Positions 8,470 to 17,596 are shown, numbered from the stretch's first letter. The stretch: DNA of 58,192 nt from Thermogemmatispora sp. (GCF_019683635.1 NZ_JADGIA010000006.1:1-58192), one strand, 5' to 3'. Numbers and translations: made by a program. The notes: generated by a model from the letters alone, not told the origin.

Positions 8470-9675
8470 ATGAAGAAGCAGAGCATCTCGTGGCGCCTGG
8501 GCATCTTGCTATCATGCCTGGTGGTTCTGCTGCAGGGCTGTCTCTGGTTTGGAGGTGGCAACAGCGAGTTCAAGCAGACTACCGTCGGGAACCGCCAGGT
8601 GGGAGTCAATCAGAACCCAAACCTCTTCAAAGGGAAGATTTACTTCACCATCGATCATAACCTGTGGGTCCTGGATGGCCTGACCAATAGCTTAAAGCAG
8701 CTCACCAAAGGTCAGACCGTGAGCGATCCGGCGGTCTCGCCTGATGGTAAATGGATCGCCTTCACAGTGCGTTTCAAGAACTATTCCGACATCGAGTATA
8801 TGTCGGTCAACGGTGGCCCGTGGCATATGTTGCTCGATGGCAATGGCCATTACTACTTTGTGCCTGGCCTGGATGTCCCCAAGGATGATTTCAAATGGAA
8901 TGCCCAGCCACGCTGGGCCCCTGACAGCAAACACCTGCTCTTCCTGAGCGATTTCCAGAAGGAAGACTGGTATCAGTACACGCACTACGATGCGCCGGTG
9001 CTCGACCTGCAGATCTATGAGATGTCGATCGATGAGCCTAACAACTACAATGCGGTCCAGGATGTAGCTTACGCCTATGTTGGCGATGGGGGGGACAGCG
9101 ATCCCAGCTTCCGGCCTGGGCACCCTGACCAGATTATATATACCCACTATGCCTACGATAACACGCACACACAGCAGGTGATTCAGCTCTTCATGGAAGA
9201 TCCCAATGAAATTGCGCGTAAGCCTCACGGTACCTACTATCCTGGATTGCCGGGCTTCGATCCGGGGATTGCGATCACTCCGTCCAACGTGCAGTGTTTA
9301 GAGCCGGCCTTCTCGCCTGATGGTAACACCATTGCCTACATCCGGCGTGAGTCGGACGGGCAAATGGGCCTCTACGTCATGCCCACTCCGGAAGGCGTTA
9401 CCACGAACCCGAACGATCCGACGGTGGAAAAGCAGGCCCTCTTGCCTTACCAGCAGTCCAAGCTGCTCGTCAAAGGGGAGTTTGTCAGCCAGCCCGTCTG
9501 GTCCCCCGATGGGAAAGCCATCGCCTACTTTTTCTACTCCAATGAGGAGTTTAATCTCTGGCTGCTCAAGCTCAATTACAATCAGAAGACCAAGACCTAC
9601 AGTCCCGCTGGCAGCCCAATCCAGCTCACAAGCGGTGGTGTCGATGGCGATTCTCACCCATTCTGGACGGCGTGA
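8470..9675 (+). CDS. TolB-like beta-propeller lipoprotein (PD40 repeats)
   Basis: A secreted lipoprotein of 401 residues. A signal peptide with basic start MKKQ and a lipobox LLQGC puts the lipidated cysteine at about 24. Four PD40/WD40-like blades carry the typical xPDGxxIAF signature: SPDGKWIAFTV (about 92), APDSKHLLFLS (about 152), SPDGNTIAYIR (about 283) and SPDGKAIAYFF (about 345). This fold usually binds proteins or ligands at the cell surface, and nothing here specifies the partner. It lies 91 bp upstream of a Ser/Thr kinase on the same strand, possibly in one unit, although an extended -10 lies between them. Confidence 0.83.
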   Translation: MKKQSISWRLGILLSCLVVLLQGCLWFGGGNSEFKQTTVGNRQVGVNQNPNLFKGKIYFTIDHNLWVLDGLTNSLKQLTKGQTVSDPAVSPDGKWIAFTVRFKNYSDIEYMSVNGGPWHMLLDGNGHYYFVPGLDVPKDDFKWNAQPRWAPDSKHLLFLSDFQKEDWYQYTHYDAPVLDLQIYEMSIDEPNNYNAVQDVAYAYVGDGGDSDPSFRPGHPDQIIYTHYAYDNTHTQQVIQLFMEDPNEIARKPHGTYYPGLPGFDPGIAITPSNVQCLEPAFSPDGNTIAYIRRESDGQMGLYVMPTPEGVTTNPNDPTVEKQALLPYQQSKLLVKGEFVSQPVWSPDGKAIAYFFYSNEEFNLWLLKLNYNQKTKTYSPAGSPIQLTSGGVDGDSHPFWTA

Positions 9676-9684
9676 GTGTTTTGA

Positions 9685-9711
9685 TGATATACTTACCCTA
9701 CGCACTATACT
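9685..9711 (+). promoter_or_regulatory. Putative kinase promoter (TGATATACT, TATACT)
   Basis: Two -10-like boxes, TGA-TATACT at 9685-9693 and TATACT at 9706-9711, lie 55-80 bases before the kinase start. Confidence 0.4.
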
Positions 9712-9766
9712 GGGAACAAATAACGATTCTTTGATATCACCTTGCCGGGGGATCTGAGGTAGAGCT

Positions 9767-10732
9767 TTGAGTCAGCTGGAAGGCACACTCATCGCGGGAC
9801 GCTACGAGATTCGCGAACATATTGCTACCGGCGGCATGGCCAGCGTCTTTAAGACCTGGGACCATCGCGTGGAGCGTATTGTCGCCATCAAGGTGCTGCG
9901 TTCGCTCGATAAGAATGACCTGCGCGCCGTGGAGCGCTTTCGCCGGGAGGCGCGCGCGGCGGCAGCTCTGGCCCACCCGAATGCTGTGACCATCTACGAT
10001 TTTGTAGAGGAGGGCGGGCAATATTTCCTGGTGATGGAGTACATCCAGGGTCCCACGCTAAAGCAGCTGATCACTCAGCGCCGCCGCCTGCAGGTGCGGG
10101 AAGCCTTTGAAATCGCCTGCCAGGTCTGCTCAGTGCTGCAGGTGGCCCACGCGCGCGGCTTTATCCACCGCGATATTAAACCTCAGAACATTATGCTGAC
10201 CTGGAATGGGATCACGCCGCTGTCCCACGATTTGAGCAGCGGCCTCTGGGTCAAGCTGACAGATTTTGGGATTGTGCGCGTGGCCGAAGATGCTGGGCTG
10301 ACGAACAGTGGTATCGTGCTCGGGACGGCGGATTATCTGTCGCCGGAGCAGGCACGCGGCGAGACGTTGACAGCCTCCTCCGACTTGTATTCGCTCGGCG
10401 TAGTGCTTTTTGAAATGCTGGCCGGGCGCCCGCCGTTCGTGGGGCCGACCGCAGTCTCGATCGCGATGCAGCACGCCTCTACCAATCCCCCGCTGCTGCG
10501 TCAGTTCAACCCCTCATTGCCGATCAGTGTGGAGCGGGTGGTGATGCGCGCGCTGGAAAAAGAGCCGGAGGAGCGCTTCCATTCGGCCATCGAACTGCAG
10601 CAGGCTTTGCGGGCCTGCTTGCGTGAGCTGGTGCAGCAGGGGCATCCCGCTGTGGCCTCTCCCTGGCAGGGCCTGCCCTCTCCCGCTGGCGGTGGTGGCC
10701 CGCTGTTCCCACCGCAGCGCCAGTATCCGTGA
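9767..10732 (+). CDS. Soluble Ser/Thr protein kinase (PknB type)
   Basis: A 321-residue Hanks-type kinase. In order it shows the P-loop region IATGGMASVFK (about 20-30), the ATP lysine in VAIKVLR (about 45), the catalytic loop FIHRDIKPQN (about 136-145), DFGIVRVAEDAG (about 168) and the activation/APE region GTADYLSPEQARG. It ends with a short Pro/Gly tail and has no membrane helix or PASTA domain, so it is cytosolic, unlike PknB itself. The TTG start at 9767 is chosen because GAGGT precedes it at good spacing and no ATG lies before the kinase fold. Substrates are unknown. Confidence 0.92.
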   Translation: MSQLEGTLIAGRYEIREHIATGGMASVFKTWDHRVERIVAIKVLRSLDKNDLRAVERFRREARAAAALAHPNAVTIYDFVEEGGQYFLVMEYIQGPTLKQLITQRRRLQVREAFEIACQVCSVLQVAHARGFIHRDIKPQNIMLTWNGITPLSHDLSSGLWVKLTDFGIVRVAEDAGLTNSGIVLGTADYLSPEQARGETLTASSDLYSLGVVLFEMLAGRPPFVGPTAVSIAMQHASTNPPLLRQFNPSLPISVERVVMRALEKEPEERFHSAIELQQALRACLRELVQQGHPAVASPWQGLPSPAGGGGPLFPPQRQYP

Positions 10733-10788
10733 AGAAGGATTGGTCCCGTCGGTATCATACTCTTAGAAGAGAACCTGGATGAGAAGGA

Positions 10789-10808
10789 GGGCGCTCAGGC
10801 AAGCGCCC
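10789..10808 (+). other. Hairpin in ridA leader
   Basis: GGGCGCT (10789-10795) pairs with AGCGCCC (10802-10808) around CAGGCA, ending 17 bases before the ridA ATG. It lacks a T-run. It may affect ridA-dnaA expression or terminate the kinase transcript weakly. Confidence 0.35.
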
Positions 10809-10825
10809 ACGGTTAGAATTGCTGT

Positions 10826-11224
10826 ATGGAACGAACAAAGGTTAGTACCACCAGTGCACCTGCCGCCATCGGACCGTATAGCCAGGCGATCCGCTGCGGC
10901 CAGTTTATCTATACCTCCGGACAGATTGCGCTCGATCCCGCCAGCGGCGAGCTGGTGGGCGACGATGTGGCAACCCAGACCCATCGCGTGTTGCAGAATC
11001 TGCAGGCTGTGCTGCAGGCTGCCGGCAGCTCTCTCTCGCGGGTGGTCAAGACAACCGTCTTTCTGGCTCGCATGAGCGACTTTCAGGCAATGAATGCGGT
11101 CTACGCTACCTATTTCTCCGAGCCGGCGCCAGCCCGCTCAACGGTAGCCGTGGCCGAGCTTCCGCGTCAGGCTCTGGTCGAGATCGAGTGTGTGGCGCTC
11201 GCTGAGGGCCAGGCGGGAGAGTGA
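10826..11224 (+). CDS. ridA: RidA-family enamine/imine deaminase
   Basis: This 132-residue protein matches the YjgF/YER057c/UK114 fold along its whole length: [12 protein letters not shown] (about 10-21), the [15 protein letters not shown] stretch, and the catalytic arginine in [12 protein letters not shown] (about 105-116), followed by the conserved E in VEIECVAL. RidA hydrolyses reactive 2-aminoacrylate-type enamines made by PLP enzymes. Its last codon and stop overlap the GTG of dnaA by four bases (GTGA), so the two should be translated from one message. That pairing is unusual. Confidence 0.93.
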   Translation: MERTKVSTTSAPAAIGPYSQAIRCGQFIYTSGQIALDPASGELVGDDVATQTHRVLQNLQAVLQAAGSSLSRVVKTTVFLARMSDFQAMNAVYATYFSEPAPARSTVAVAELPRQALVEIECVALAEGQAGE

Positions 11225-12771
11225 TCCGCGTGAATCCAGCCACGCTCTGGCACAGGGCGCTCCAGCGCCTGGAGCTGTTGCCTGTCGATGTTGTGGCCAG
11301 GGTCTGGCTGCGCACTGCCCGTCTCATGCCCGTTGCTCCCGCTCACGGGTTGCCCGCCACAACAGGGGAGGCAGAAGCACTCTCTTTCTGGCTCCTGGTT
11401 CCCGATGCTCTGGCCTGTGCTCTGATTCAGCAGCAGTGCCAGCCGGCTATCGAGCAGGCCCTCGCCGAGTTGGTTCAGCAGCCGGTGACACTCAGGGTGG
11501 TGGCGGCGAATGATGCTCCCCGCGAGGCTCACGCTGATGAGGAGATGGAGATGGCCGCTATGGAGGACCGCCAGAGAATAACGGAGACGTTTGTCGCTCG
11601 ACACAGCAGGGATGACTCTACTCCTCCTTCTCCCTACTATGATTACGATCTGCCCAGCAAGCCACCTGTGCATGCGACGCATGACTCTGCGCTGCCGGAA
11701 TCGCTGGCTGGCGGAGCGCCTTCCTGGGAGCAGGAGAGTGCAGGGGCGATGCCCAACCGGCTGAACCCGCGCTATACCTTCGACGCCTTCATTGTGGGCA
11801 ATAGTAATCGTCTGGCCCACGCCGCTTCCTACGCTGTGGCGGAGGCCCCCGGCGAGGCTTATAATCCGCTGTTCCTCTATGGAGGGGTCGGCCTGGGCAA
11901 GACCCATTTGCTGCACGCCATTGGTCATAAGGGCGCTCAGGCCGGCCTCACGGTGCTCTACGTCTCGTCTGAGCAGTTTACGAACGAGATTATCAATGCG
12001 ATTCGCTATCGCACCACTGAGGAGTTTCGCGCAAAGTATCGCTCCGTCGATATTCTGCTGGTCGATGACATCCAGTTTATCGCTGGCAAAGAGTCAACGG
12101 AGGAGGAGTTTTTCCATACCTTTAACAGTCTCTACGAGATGAGCAAGCAGATTGTTATCTGCAGCGATCGCCCTCCAAAGGCTATTGTGAGCCTGGAGGA
12201 GCGACTACGCTCGCGCTTTGAGTGGGGACTGATCGCCGATATTCAGCCACCTGATCTGGAAACGCGCATGGCGATTCTGCGCGTCAAGGCTGATATGCTG
12301 CATTATCCGGTACCTGATGAGGTCATCGCCTATATCGCCAGTCGCGTCCAGACCAATATTCGTGAGCTGGAGGGCTGCCTTAATCGTCTGATGGCCTACC
12401 AGCAGCTGCACCGTACCGAGCTGACGCTTGATGTGGCGCGGGCGGCGATGTCATCGCTGGGCAATGGATCGCGCGAAGTGCAGCTGAGTGGCAGGCAGAT
12501 TGCCCAGGCGGTGGCTGATTACTTCCATATCCCGCTGGAGGCCATGTGTGGCAAGCAGCGCGATAAGCAGATTGTCATTCCGCGTCAGATTGCCATGTAT
12601 CTGATTCGCCAGGAGACCCAGCTCTCACTGCTGGAGATCGGTCAGCTCTTCGGTGGACGCGACCATAGCACGGTGCTGCATGCCTGCGAGAAGATCGAAC
12701 GGGCTATGCAGCTTGATCCTGGCCTGCGCCGCGATGTGGTCGCCATCCGCGAGCTGTTGCTACCGCGCTGA
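11221..12771 (+). CDS. dnaA: Replication initiator DnaA
   Basis: At 516 residues this is a full-length DnaA. It has an N-terminal domain I of about 95 residues with weak similarity, and a variable acidic linker (about 100-180). The AAA+ domain III begins [18 protein letters not shown] (about 184) with Walker [10 protein letters not shown] (about 221-229) and Walker [13 protein letters not shown] (about 279-290). The C-terminal DNA-binding domain has the DnaA signature [16 protein letters not shown] (about 478). It binds DnaA boxes at oriC. The GTG at 11221 overlaps ridA. No dnaN, recF or DnaA-box cluster flanks the gene, so this is probably not the origin and could be a relocated or second copy. 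Confidence 0.94.
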   Translation: MIRVNPATLWHRALQRLELLPVDVVARVWLRTARLMPVAPAHGLPATTGEAEALSFWLLVPDALACALIQQQCQPAIEQALAELVQQPVTLRVVAANDAPREAHADEEMEMAAMEDRQRITETFVARHSRDDSTPPSPYYDYDLPSKPPVHATHDSALPESLAGGAPSWEQESAGAMPNRLNPRYTFDAFIVGNSNRLAHAASYAVAEAPGEAYNPLFLYGGVGLGKTHLLHAIGHKGAQAGLTVLYVSSEQFTNEIINAIRYRTTEEFRAKYRSVDILLVDDIQFIAGKESTEEEFFHTFNSLYEMSKQIVICSDRPPKAIVSLEERLRSRFEWGLIADIQPPDLETRMAILRVKADMLHYPVPDEVIAYIASRVQTNIRELEGCLNRLMAYQQLHRTELTLDVARAAMSSLGNGSREVQLSGRQIAQAVADYFHIPLEAMCGKQRDKQIVIPRQIAMYLIRQETQLSLLEIGQLFGGRDHSTVLHACEKIERAMQLDPGLRRDVVAIRELLLPR

Positions 12772-12852
12772 GCCGACTCGCTAGCTAACTGTGGGTGGGT
12801 TCGGCCTGGAATCCTGGCTTGTGCTTTGCCGAACGTTACGGAAAGAAGGTCT

Positions 12853-13650
12853 ATGCTGCCTTATACGACCTACCTGATCGATCTGGACGGCGTAGTTTAC
12901 CGTGGGAACGAGCTGCTGCCAGGCGCGCGCGAGTTCGTGCAGTGGCTGGAGGCCAACGGTAAAAAGTATATCTTTTTGACGAATAATTCGTTCGCTACGG
13001 GTTCGCAGATTCTGGCCAAGTTGGAACGCCTGGGCATCCCGGCCACGCCCGAGCACTTGATGAGCGCGGGCCAGGCGGCAATGCAGAATATTGCCCGACG
13101 GCTGCCTGGAGCACGCGTCTATATTGTGGGCGAGCAGCCGCTGGTGGAATTAGCGCAGGAGTATGGCCTGACGGTGGTGGAGGTTGATGCAGAGGAGGCT
13201 GATGTGGTACTGGTCGGCCTCGATCGCTTTTTCGATTATAGCAAGCTAACCTGCGCGGTGCGCATTGTGCTGGCCGGCGCGCTCTTTATTACCATCAATC
13301 GCGATCCGTTGTTGCCGATCGCCGGCGGCGGCTTCCTGCCGGGCTGCGGAACCCTGGCGGCAGCTATCGAAGCCGGTACCGGCGTGACTCCGGAGGTGGT
13401 AGGCAAGCCGGAGCCGATGCTCTTGCTGGAGGCAATGGAGCGTCTGGGCAGTAAGCCAGAGGAGACGGTAATGATTGGCGATGGCCTGGATGTGGATATT
13501 CTGGCCGGCCAGGCCGCCGGCACCCATACGATCCTGGTCCTCTCGGGCCGCAATAACCGCGCCGATATCGAGGTCTCGCCGATTAAGCCCGAGCACGTCT
13601 ATGAGAACCTGGCTGATCTGCTGCGCCAGTTGCAGCAAGTAAAGTCCTGA
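12853..13650 (+). CDS. HAD-IIA (NagD-like) sugar/nucleotide phosphatase
   Basis: ATG 12853 is preferred over an upstream TTG at 12826 because GAAAGAAGG sits just before it. The 265-residue product shows the four HAD motifs: DLDGVVYRG (motif I, nucleophile Asp), FLTNNS (motif II), the C2-type cap, VVGKPEP with the motif III lysine, and MIGDGLDVDILAGQAAGTHTILV (motif IV, acidic pair). The GKPEP and GDxxxTDI layout is that of the NagD / p-nitrophenylphosphatase group that cleaves small phosphate monoesters. The exact substrate cannot be read from sequence. A strong terminator follows. Confidence 0.9.
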   Translation: MLPYTTYLIDLDGVVYRGNELLPGAREFVQWLEANGKKYIFLTNNSFATGSQILAKLERLGIPATPEHLMSAGQAAMQNIARRLPGARVYIVGEQPLVELAQEYGLTVVEVDAEEADVVLVGLDRFFDYSKLTCAVRIVLAGALFITINRDPLLPIAGGGFLPGCGTLAAAIEAGTGVTPEVVGKPEPMLLLEAMERLGSKPEETVMIGDGLDVDILAGQAAGTHTILVLSGRNNRADIEVSPIKPEHVYENLADLLRQLQQVKS

Positions 13651-13691
13651 TCGCTCAGCACTACGGTCTGTTTACTCTTTTCCTGTCGTAG

Positions 13692-13728
13692 GGATCTCCG
13701 CGCCGTGGAGATCCTGCTCTTCTTTTTT
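13692..13728 (+). terminator. Rho-independent terminator after HAD gene
   Basis: GGATCTCC (13692-13699) pairs with GGAGATCC (13707-13714), followed by TGCTCTTCTTTTTT. It closes the ridA-dnaA-HAD run. Confidence 0.92.
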
Positions 13729-13795
13729 GGTGGGTGGGTGGCCGATTTACAAACTATGCTATTACTTTGGAGACTTAGAACCTTAAAGGCACTCC

Positions 13796-13811
13796 GGATG
13801 GATGGATGGAT
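13796..13811. repeat. (GGAT)4 tetranucleotide repeat
   Basis: Four exact GGAT units lie in the spacer between the terminator and the acyl-CoA dehydrogenase stop. Confidence 0.8.
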
Positions 13812-13909
13812 AGAAAGAGGGATCAGCCTGCTCATGCTGATGCAGCCTGGCAAACTGATCTCTCCTTCTGGGCCTGGCCACAACTCTGGCTGTGGCAGTC
13901 TGGAGAATG

Positions 13910-15082
13910 CTAGTCCCAGGTGCCGAGGTGGACGTAGCCCTTTAACAGTGCACGGGCGATAATGTAGTGTTGAATCTCGTCCGTCCCCTCATAGATGCGC
14001 GTGACGCGCACATCGCGATACCAGCGCTCAATAGGCAACTCCTTAGTGTAGCCCATGCCGCCGTGAATCTGGAGGGCGCGATCGACCACGCGGTTGACCA
14101 TATTCGAGCCGTAGAGCTTGGCGATGCTGGCCTCGTAGCGGTTGTCCTGTTTCTGATCGGCTTTCCAGGCGGCATGGAGCGTCAGCCATTTGGTTGCCTG
14201 GATCTCTACCGCCGAGTCGGCCAGCATCCACTGAATGGCCTGGCGCTCGGCGATGGGCTTGCCAAAGGTGACGCGCTGGCGGGCGTAATCGATGGCCATC
14301 TGTAGCAGGCGCTCAGCGGTTCCGACGGCGCGTGCGGCGATCAGCCAGCGACCCTGACCGATCCATTGCATGCCCAACGAGAAACCCTGGCCGACCTCGC
14401 CCAGCACGTGATCCTCGGGCACGCGCACGTTATCGAAGAACAGCTCTGCGGGCGACCAGCCGCCCATTGTGGGAACGGGGCGTGAGGTCCAACCCATCGC
14501 GCGGTCCACCAGGAAGCAGGTCACGCCGCCCTTCTGGGGAGGCTTCTCGCGATCGGTGACGGCGAAGACCATCGCAAAGTCGGCCTCATTGCCGTGAGTA
14601 ATGAAGACCTTCTGGCCGTTGATCACCCAATGGTTGCCCTCTTTGACGGCGGTCGTACGGATTGCCGAGGGATCAGACCCGGCTCCCGGCTCGGTGAGGG
14701 CGAAACAGGAGATGCGTTTCCCCTCGATCACCGGAATCACGTATTCCTGCTTCTGCTTCTCGTTACTATAGTGCAAAAGAATATTGTCGACGCTGCCACC
14801 GAAGCTAAAGGGCACGATGGTGCGTCCTAGCTCCATCTGGATAAGGGCAGTCATCACCGACCCCAGGTTGGCGCCGCCGTACTCCTCCGGCGTGTTGATA
14901 CCCCAGAAACCCAGCTCCTTAGCCTTGAGCTGCAAAGCCCGGTAACGCTCTGGCTCGATTCCCGTCGGATAGCGCCCTTCATTGCGTAAGACCTCATGCT
15001 CCAGCGGCATCAGTTCACGCTCAACAAACTGGCGCACGGTCTGCTGAATCAGCTTCTGCTCCTCTGTCAGAGAGAAATCCAC
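13910..15082 (-). CDS. Acyl-CoA dehydrogenase
   Basis: A 390-residue FAD enzyme that oxidises an acyl-CoA to the 2-enoyl-CoA. It has the N-terminal helical domain (FSLTEEQKLIQQTVRQFVERE), the FAD-contacting signature CFALTEPGAGSDPSAI (about 125), INGQKVFITHGNEADFA, and the C-terminal domain with QAIQWMLADSAVEIQATKWL and IHGGMGYTKELPIERWYRDVRVTRIYEGTDEIQ. The last block carries the usual catalytic glutamate in YEGTDEIQ. The start is set at GTG 15082 because AAGGAGG lies six bases before it; the longer frame from 15103 would place that site inside the gene. The gene is monocistronic, with its own promoter at 15140. Confidence 0.93.
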   Translation of the reverse strand: MDFSLTEEQKLIQQTVRQFVERELMPLEHEVLRNEGRYPTGIEPERYRALQLKAKELGFWGINTPEEYGGANLGSVMTALIQMELGRTIVPFSFGGSVDNILLHYSNEKQKQEYVIPVIEGKRISCFALTEPGAGSDPSAIRTTAVKEGNHWVINGQKVFITHGNEADFAMVFAVTDREKPPQKGGVTCFLVDRAMGWTSRPVPTMGGWSPAELFFDNVRVPEDHVLGEVGQGFSLGMQWIGQGRWLIAARAVGTAERLLQMAIDYARQRVTFGKPIAERQAIQWMLADSAVEIQATKWLTLHAAWKADQKQDNRYEASIAKLYGSNMVNRVVDRALQIHGGMGYTKELPIERWYRDVRVTRIYEGTDEIQHYIIARALLKGYVHLGTWD

Positions 15083-15139
15083 GCTGGCCTCCTTGTCGCG
15101 CACTCAGGGGACACTTCATCTCAGGTCGCCCTGGCAAAG

Positions 15140-15148
15140 ATTATAGCA
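15140..15148 (-). promoter_or_regulatory. Extended -10 TGCTATAAT for acyl-CoA dehydrogenase
   Basis: The minus strand reads TGCTATAAT, about 58 bases before the chosen GTG. It is the same box found before several other genes here. Confidence 0.6.
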
Positions 15149-15310
15149 CGCGACTCGGGGGCAGAAGTGTTGCGTCCCAGCCCCGGCCTGTTCGGACGCA
15201 ATGCGTTCTTGCTGCTGCTATCAGCGATGGTAGCAAGGGATTGCGGGGGAACCTACCTGAATAGCAAGCGTGGGGCGTCCAGGCTCATGAAGGCAAGAAA
15301 GGAGTGGCTT

Positions 15311-15889
15311 ATGCGTGCAATTCGTGATTGCGCTGATCTCCCCTTGCACTGGCGCGAGGGAACTCTCCGCTGCTATCGGCTGCAGGCGGGAGAGGAGACG
15401 CTGGCGCTCATCAGCTTCCAGCGGCTTGCAGGCACCGCAGCCCTGGCCGAGGTGGCCGAGGGACGTTTCTGCTTTGAGCGCCGCGGCCTCTGGCTGCCTC
15501 AAGTGGCGATTCGTCAGGACGATGAGCGCGGTGAAGAGCTGGCCATCTTCGAACCTCAGCTGTGGAGTCGCGACGGAGTCCTCATCGGCCTGCATGGTCC
15601 CCTCTATCGCTGGAGTCGTGTTCATGAACAGCGTGCCGGGGAAGGCGCCGTACCTGGCCCCTGCTGGGAGTGGCAGGATCTCACCGAGCGCCCCCTGCTG
15701 CATTTCAGCCAGCTCATTTGCCTGCCGCACATGCGCATGAGCGGGGTGCTGACCATTGAGCAGGCAGCCGCTGGGCTGAGCCTGCTGCCACTGCTGGCAA
15801 CACTTGGCTGGTACCTGCTGGTGCTCTACGAGCATGGTGCTACCAGGCCGCTGCCCGAGGTTCATTCTCCCCTCCCCCGTCAGGGGTAA
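15311..15889 (+). CDS. Hypothetical protein, possible tubby/scramblase-like fold
   Basis: ATG 15311 is chosen because AAAGGAG precedes it at seven bases; longer frames would run back into the acyl-CoA dehydrogenase gene. The 192-residue product has many short alternating hydrophobic segments (beta-rich), a WEWQDLTERPLL segment and a C-terminal hydrophobic stretch LSLLPLLATLGWYLLVLYEH. The pattern of beta-strands ending in one hydrophobic helix is reminiscent of LURP-one/tubby-C scramblase-like proteins, but this is a weak impression only. I assign no function. Confidence 0.6.
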   Translation: MRAIRDCADLPLHWREGTLRCYRLQAGEETLALISFQRLAGTAALAEVAEGRFCFERRGLWLPQVAIRQDDERGEELAIFEPQLWSRDGVLIGLHGPLYRWSRVHEQRAGEGAVPGPCWEWQDLTERPLLHFSQLICLPHMRMSGVLTIEQAAAGLSLLPLLATLGWYLLVLYEHGATRPLPEVHSPLPRQG

Positions 15890-15941
15890 GATGGCTGCTG
15901 AAAGAGGGAGACGGGGCAGGACCGACCCAGCGTATAAGTAA

Positions 15942-15987
15942 GCCCCGGCAAGGGAGCTGCGGGGCCTGTTCTGCCCTCTTGTCTTTG
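15942..15987 (+). terminator. Probable terminator after hypothetical gene
   Basis: GCCCCG (15942-15947) pairs with CGGGGC (15960-15965), extended by CA/TG with one bulge. A pyrimidine-rich tail with scattered Ts follows. Confidence 0.5.
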
Positions 15988-16120
15988 ACCCTGGACCCCC
16001 TGGCCGGTGCTTTCCTCTGGGAAGGAACATGGAGGTCAATGCAAAGAGCGCCGGCCTCAGCTCGATGAGGAGAAGGCAGAGCCAGCGCCAGGCGCGTCGA
16101 GCAACGGTGCAGGCCCGTTA

Positions 16121-16129
16121 TGATATACT
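16121..16129 (+). promoter_or_regulatory. Extended -10 (TGATATACT) before M16 gene
   Basis: TGA-TATACT lies about 86 bases before the M16 start. Confidence 0.45.
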
Positions 16130-16214
16130 GGCTGTAGTGTAAGCAATCATCGCAGATGAATCACTGGCTCCCCTAAAGCTAGCCTGGGAAATCGGAAAGG
16201 AAAGTCGCTTCTCT

Positions 16215-17507
16215 ATGGATAGTCAACAGGGTCTGCAGTTGCCACCAGACTTTTTCTATCATCGCCTGCCCAATGGCTTGGAGATGATCGGGCAGTATAT
16301 GCCTAGCCTGCGATCGGTGACGTTTGGCTTTCAGCTCGATGCCGCGGTAATTCACGAACCAGAGGATAAGAGCGGACTGGCTCACCTGTTCGAATATATG
16401 CTATTTCAGGGGACGAAGGAGAAGGATGCTCGCACGCTGAATGAGGCCTTCGAATCGCTAGGCGCACGCAAGGGAACGAGCACGTCGCTGGAGACAACGC
16501 AGGTCTGGGCCCAGATTGTCAATACCAAACTCGATGCCACGCTGGATCTCTTCCACGAAGTACTGCTGATGCCGACCTTCCCCCGCGACGAATTAGAGCA
16601 GATGCGCAATATTATCCTGCAAGAGATTCGGCGACGCGACGACGAGCCAATGAGTCGCATCTTTGATCTGGCCCGCTTGCACTTCTACGCTGGCAGTGCC
16701 CTCGGACGCCCGATCTACGGAACTGCGGAGGGCGTGCGCGCACTCCAGCAGGAGGACCTGGTAGCCTTCTGGCAGGAACGCTACCGCCCCAATAATGCCC
16801 TGCTCTCAATCGCCGGCAATTTCGACTGGGAGCAGGTTGTGGCCAAGATCGAGCGGCTCTTTAGCGACTGGCAGGGGGCGGCCAGCCCTTCGCCGGAACA
16901 GCATCCGCGCCCCTCTAACACCGTTGTCCTCGAACATCAGGAGGGAAAGCAGGAGCACCTGGGACTGATGGTGCCTTTCCCGAACTACACCCATCCCGAC
17001 TATTACGCAGCGCAAATCATCGGCGAGGCCCTCGGCGGCAATATGGCCTCGCGGCTCTTTGTCGAGGTACGCGAAAAACGCGGCCTCGTCTACAGCGTGT
17101 CGGCGGGCCTGAGCAGCAATAAGGCCATAGGGTCCTTGCGTATCTATGCTGGCACCACCCCCGAGCAGGGGCATGAATGTCTGGCGGTCATCCTGAACGA
17201 GCTGCGACGCCTGCGCGAGGAAGGTCTGACCGAGGACGAGCTAGAGCGCGCCCGCGTGCAGCTCAAGAGTGAGCACATTATGCGCAGCGAAGGGTCGGGC
17301 GCACGCATGAGCGCCAATGCTCGCTCGTGGTGGTATGAGCGCCGCCTGCGTACACCTCACGAAGTCAAGGAGGCTATCGACGCTGTGACCGCTGAGCAGG
17401 TCATGCGCGTACTGCAGGAGTTCTCTCCATTGCAGCCACTGACGGTGGCCGCCATCGGCCCGCTGAGCTCCGAAGAGCTGGTGGGTGATCTGCTGCCGTT
17501 CTCCTGA
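16215..17507 (+). CDS. M16-family peptidase-like protein, zinc motif degenerate
   Basis: This 430-residue protein has the two M16 domains: the N-terminal domain with LAHLFEYMLFQGT (about 56-68) and the C-terminal domain with FVEVREKRGLVYSVSAG (about 280). The family's HxxEH zinc motif normally reads HFLEHMLFKGT. Here it is H-L-F-E-Y, so the second zinc-binding histidine is Tyr. The downstream glutamate (LQEIRRRDDEP) is kept. An arginine/tyrosine-containing segment (ARSWWYERR) resembles the substrate-binding R/Y region of the non-catalytic subunit in bacterial M16B heterodimers. It may therefore be a partner subunit, but no catalytic mate is in the window. Confidence 0.88.
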   Translation: MDSQQGLQLPPDFFYHRLPNGLEMIGQYMPSLRSVTFGFQLDAAVIHEPEDKSGLAHLFEYMLFQGTKEKDARTLNEAFESLGARKGTSTSLETTQVWAQIVNTKLDATLDLFHEVLLMPTFPRDELEQMRNIILQEIRRRDDEPMSRIFDLARLHFYAGSALGRPIYGTAEGVRALQQEDLVAFWQERYRPNNALLSIAGNFDWEQVVAKIERLFSDWQGAASPSPEQHPRPSNTVVLEHQEGKQEHLGLMVPFPNYTHPDYYAAQIIGEALGGNMASRLFVEVREKRGLVYSVSAGLSSNKAIGSLRIYAGTTPEQGHECLAVILNELRRLREEGLTEDELERARVQLKSEHIMRSEGSGARMSANARSWWYERRLRTPHEVKEAIDAVTAEQVMRVLQEFSPLQPLTVAAIGPLSSEELVGDLLPFS

Positions 17508-17542
17508 GCGGCGGTAAGCGATTTGTTGCTGCCAGCGCTATC

Positions 17543-17571
17543 TTGACTTTCGTTGACCCTCGGCGTACAAT
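17543..17571 (+). promoter_or_regulatory. Promoter of the Paa-like operon
   Basis: TTGACT (17543-17548) and TACAAT (17566-17571) are separated by exactly 17 bases, a near-consensus housekeeping promoter. The expected start is near 17578. Confidence 0.72.
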
Positions 17572-17580
17572 TTGATATGT

Positions 17581-17596
17581 CCATATGGATATATGG
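17581..17596. promoter_or_regulatory. Inverted repeat at the Paa-like operon start site
   Basis: CCATAT (17581-17586) and ATATGG (17591-17596) flank GGAT just after the predicted transcription start, a typical repressor position. No regulator gene is adjacent, so the binding protein is unknown. Confidence 0.5.
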
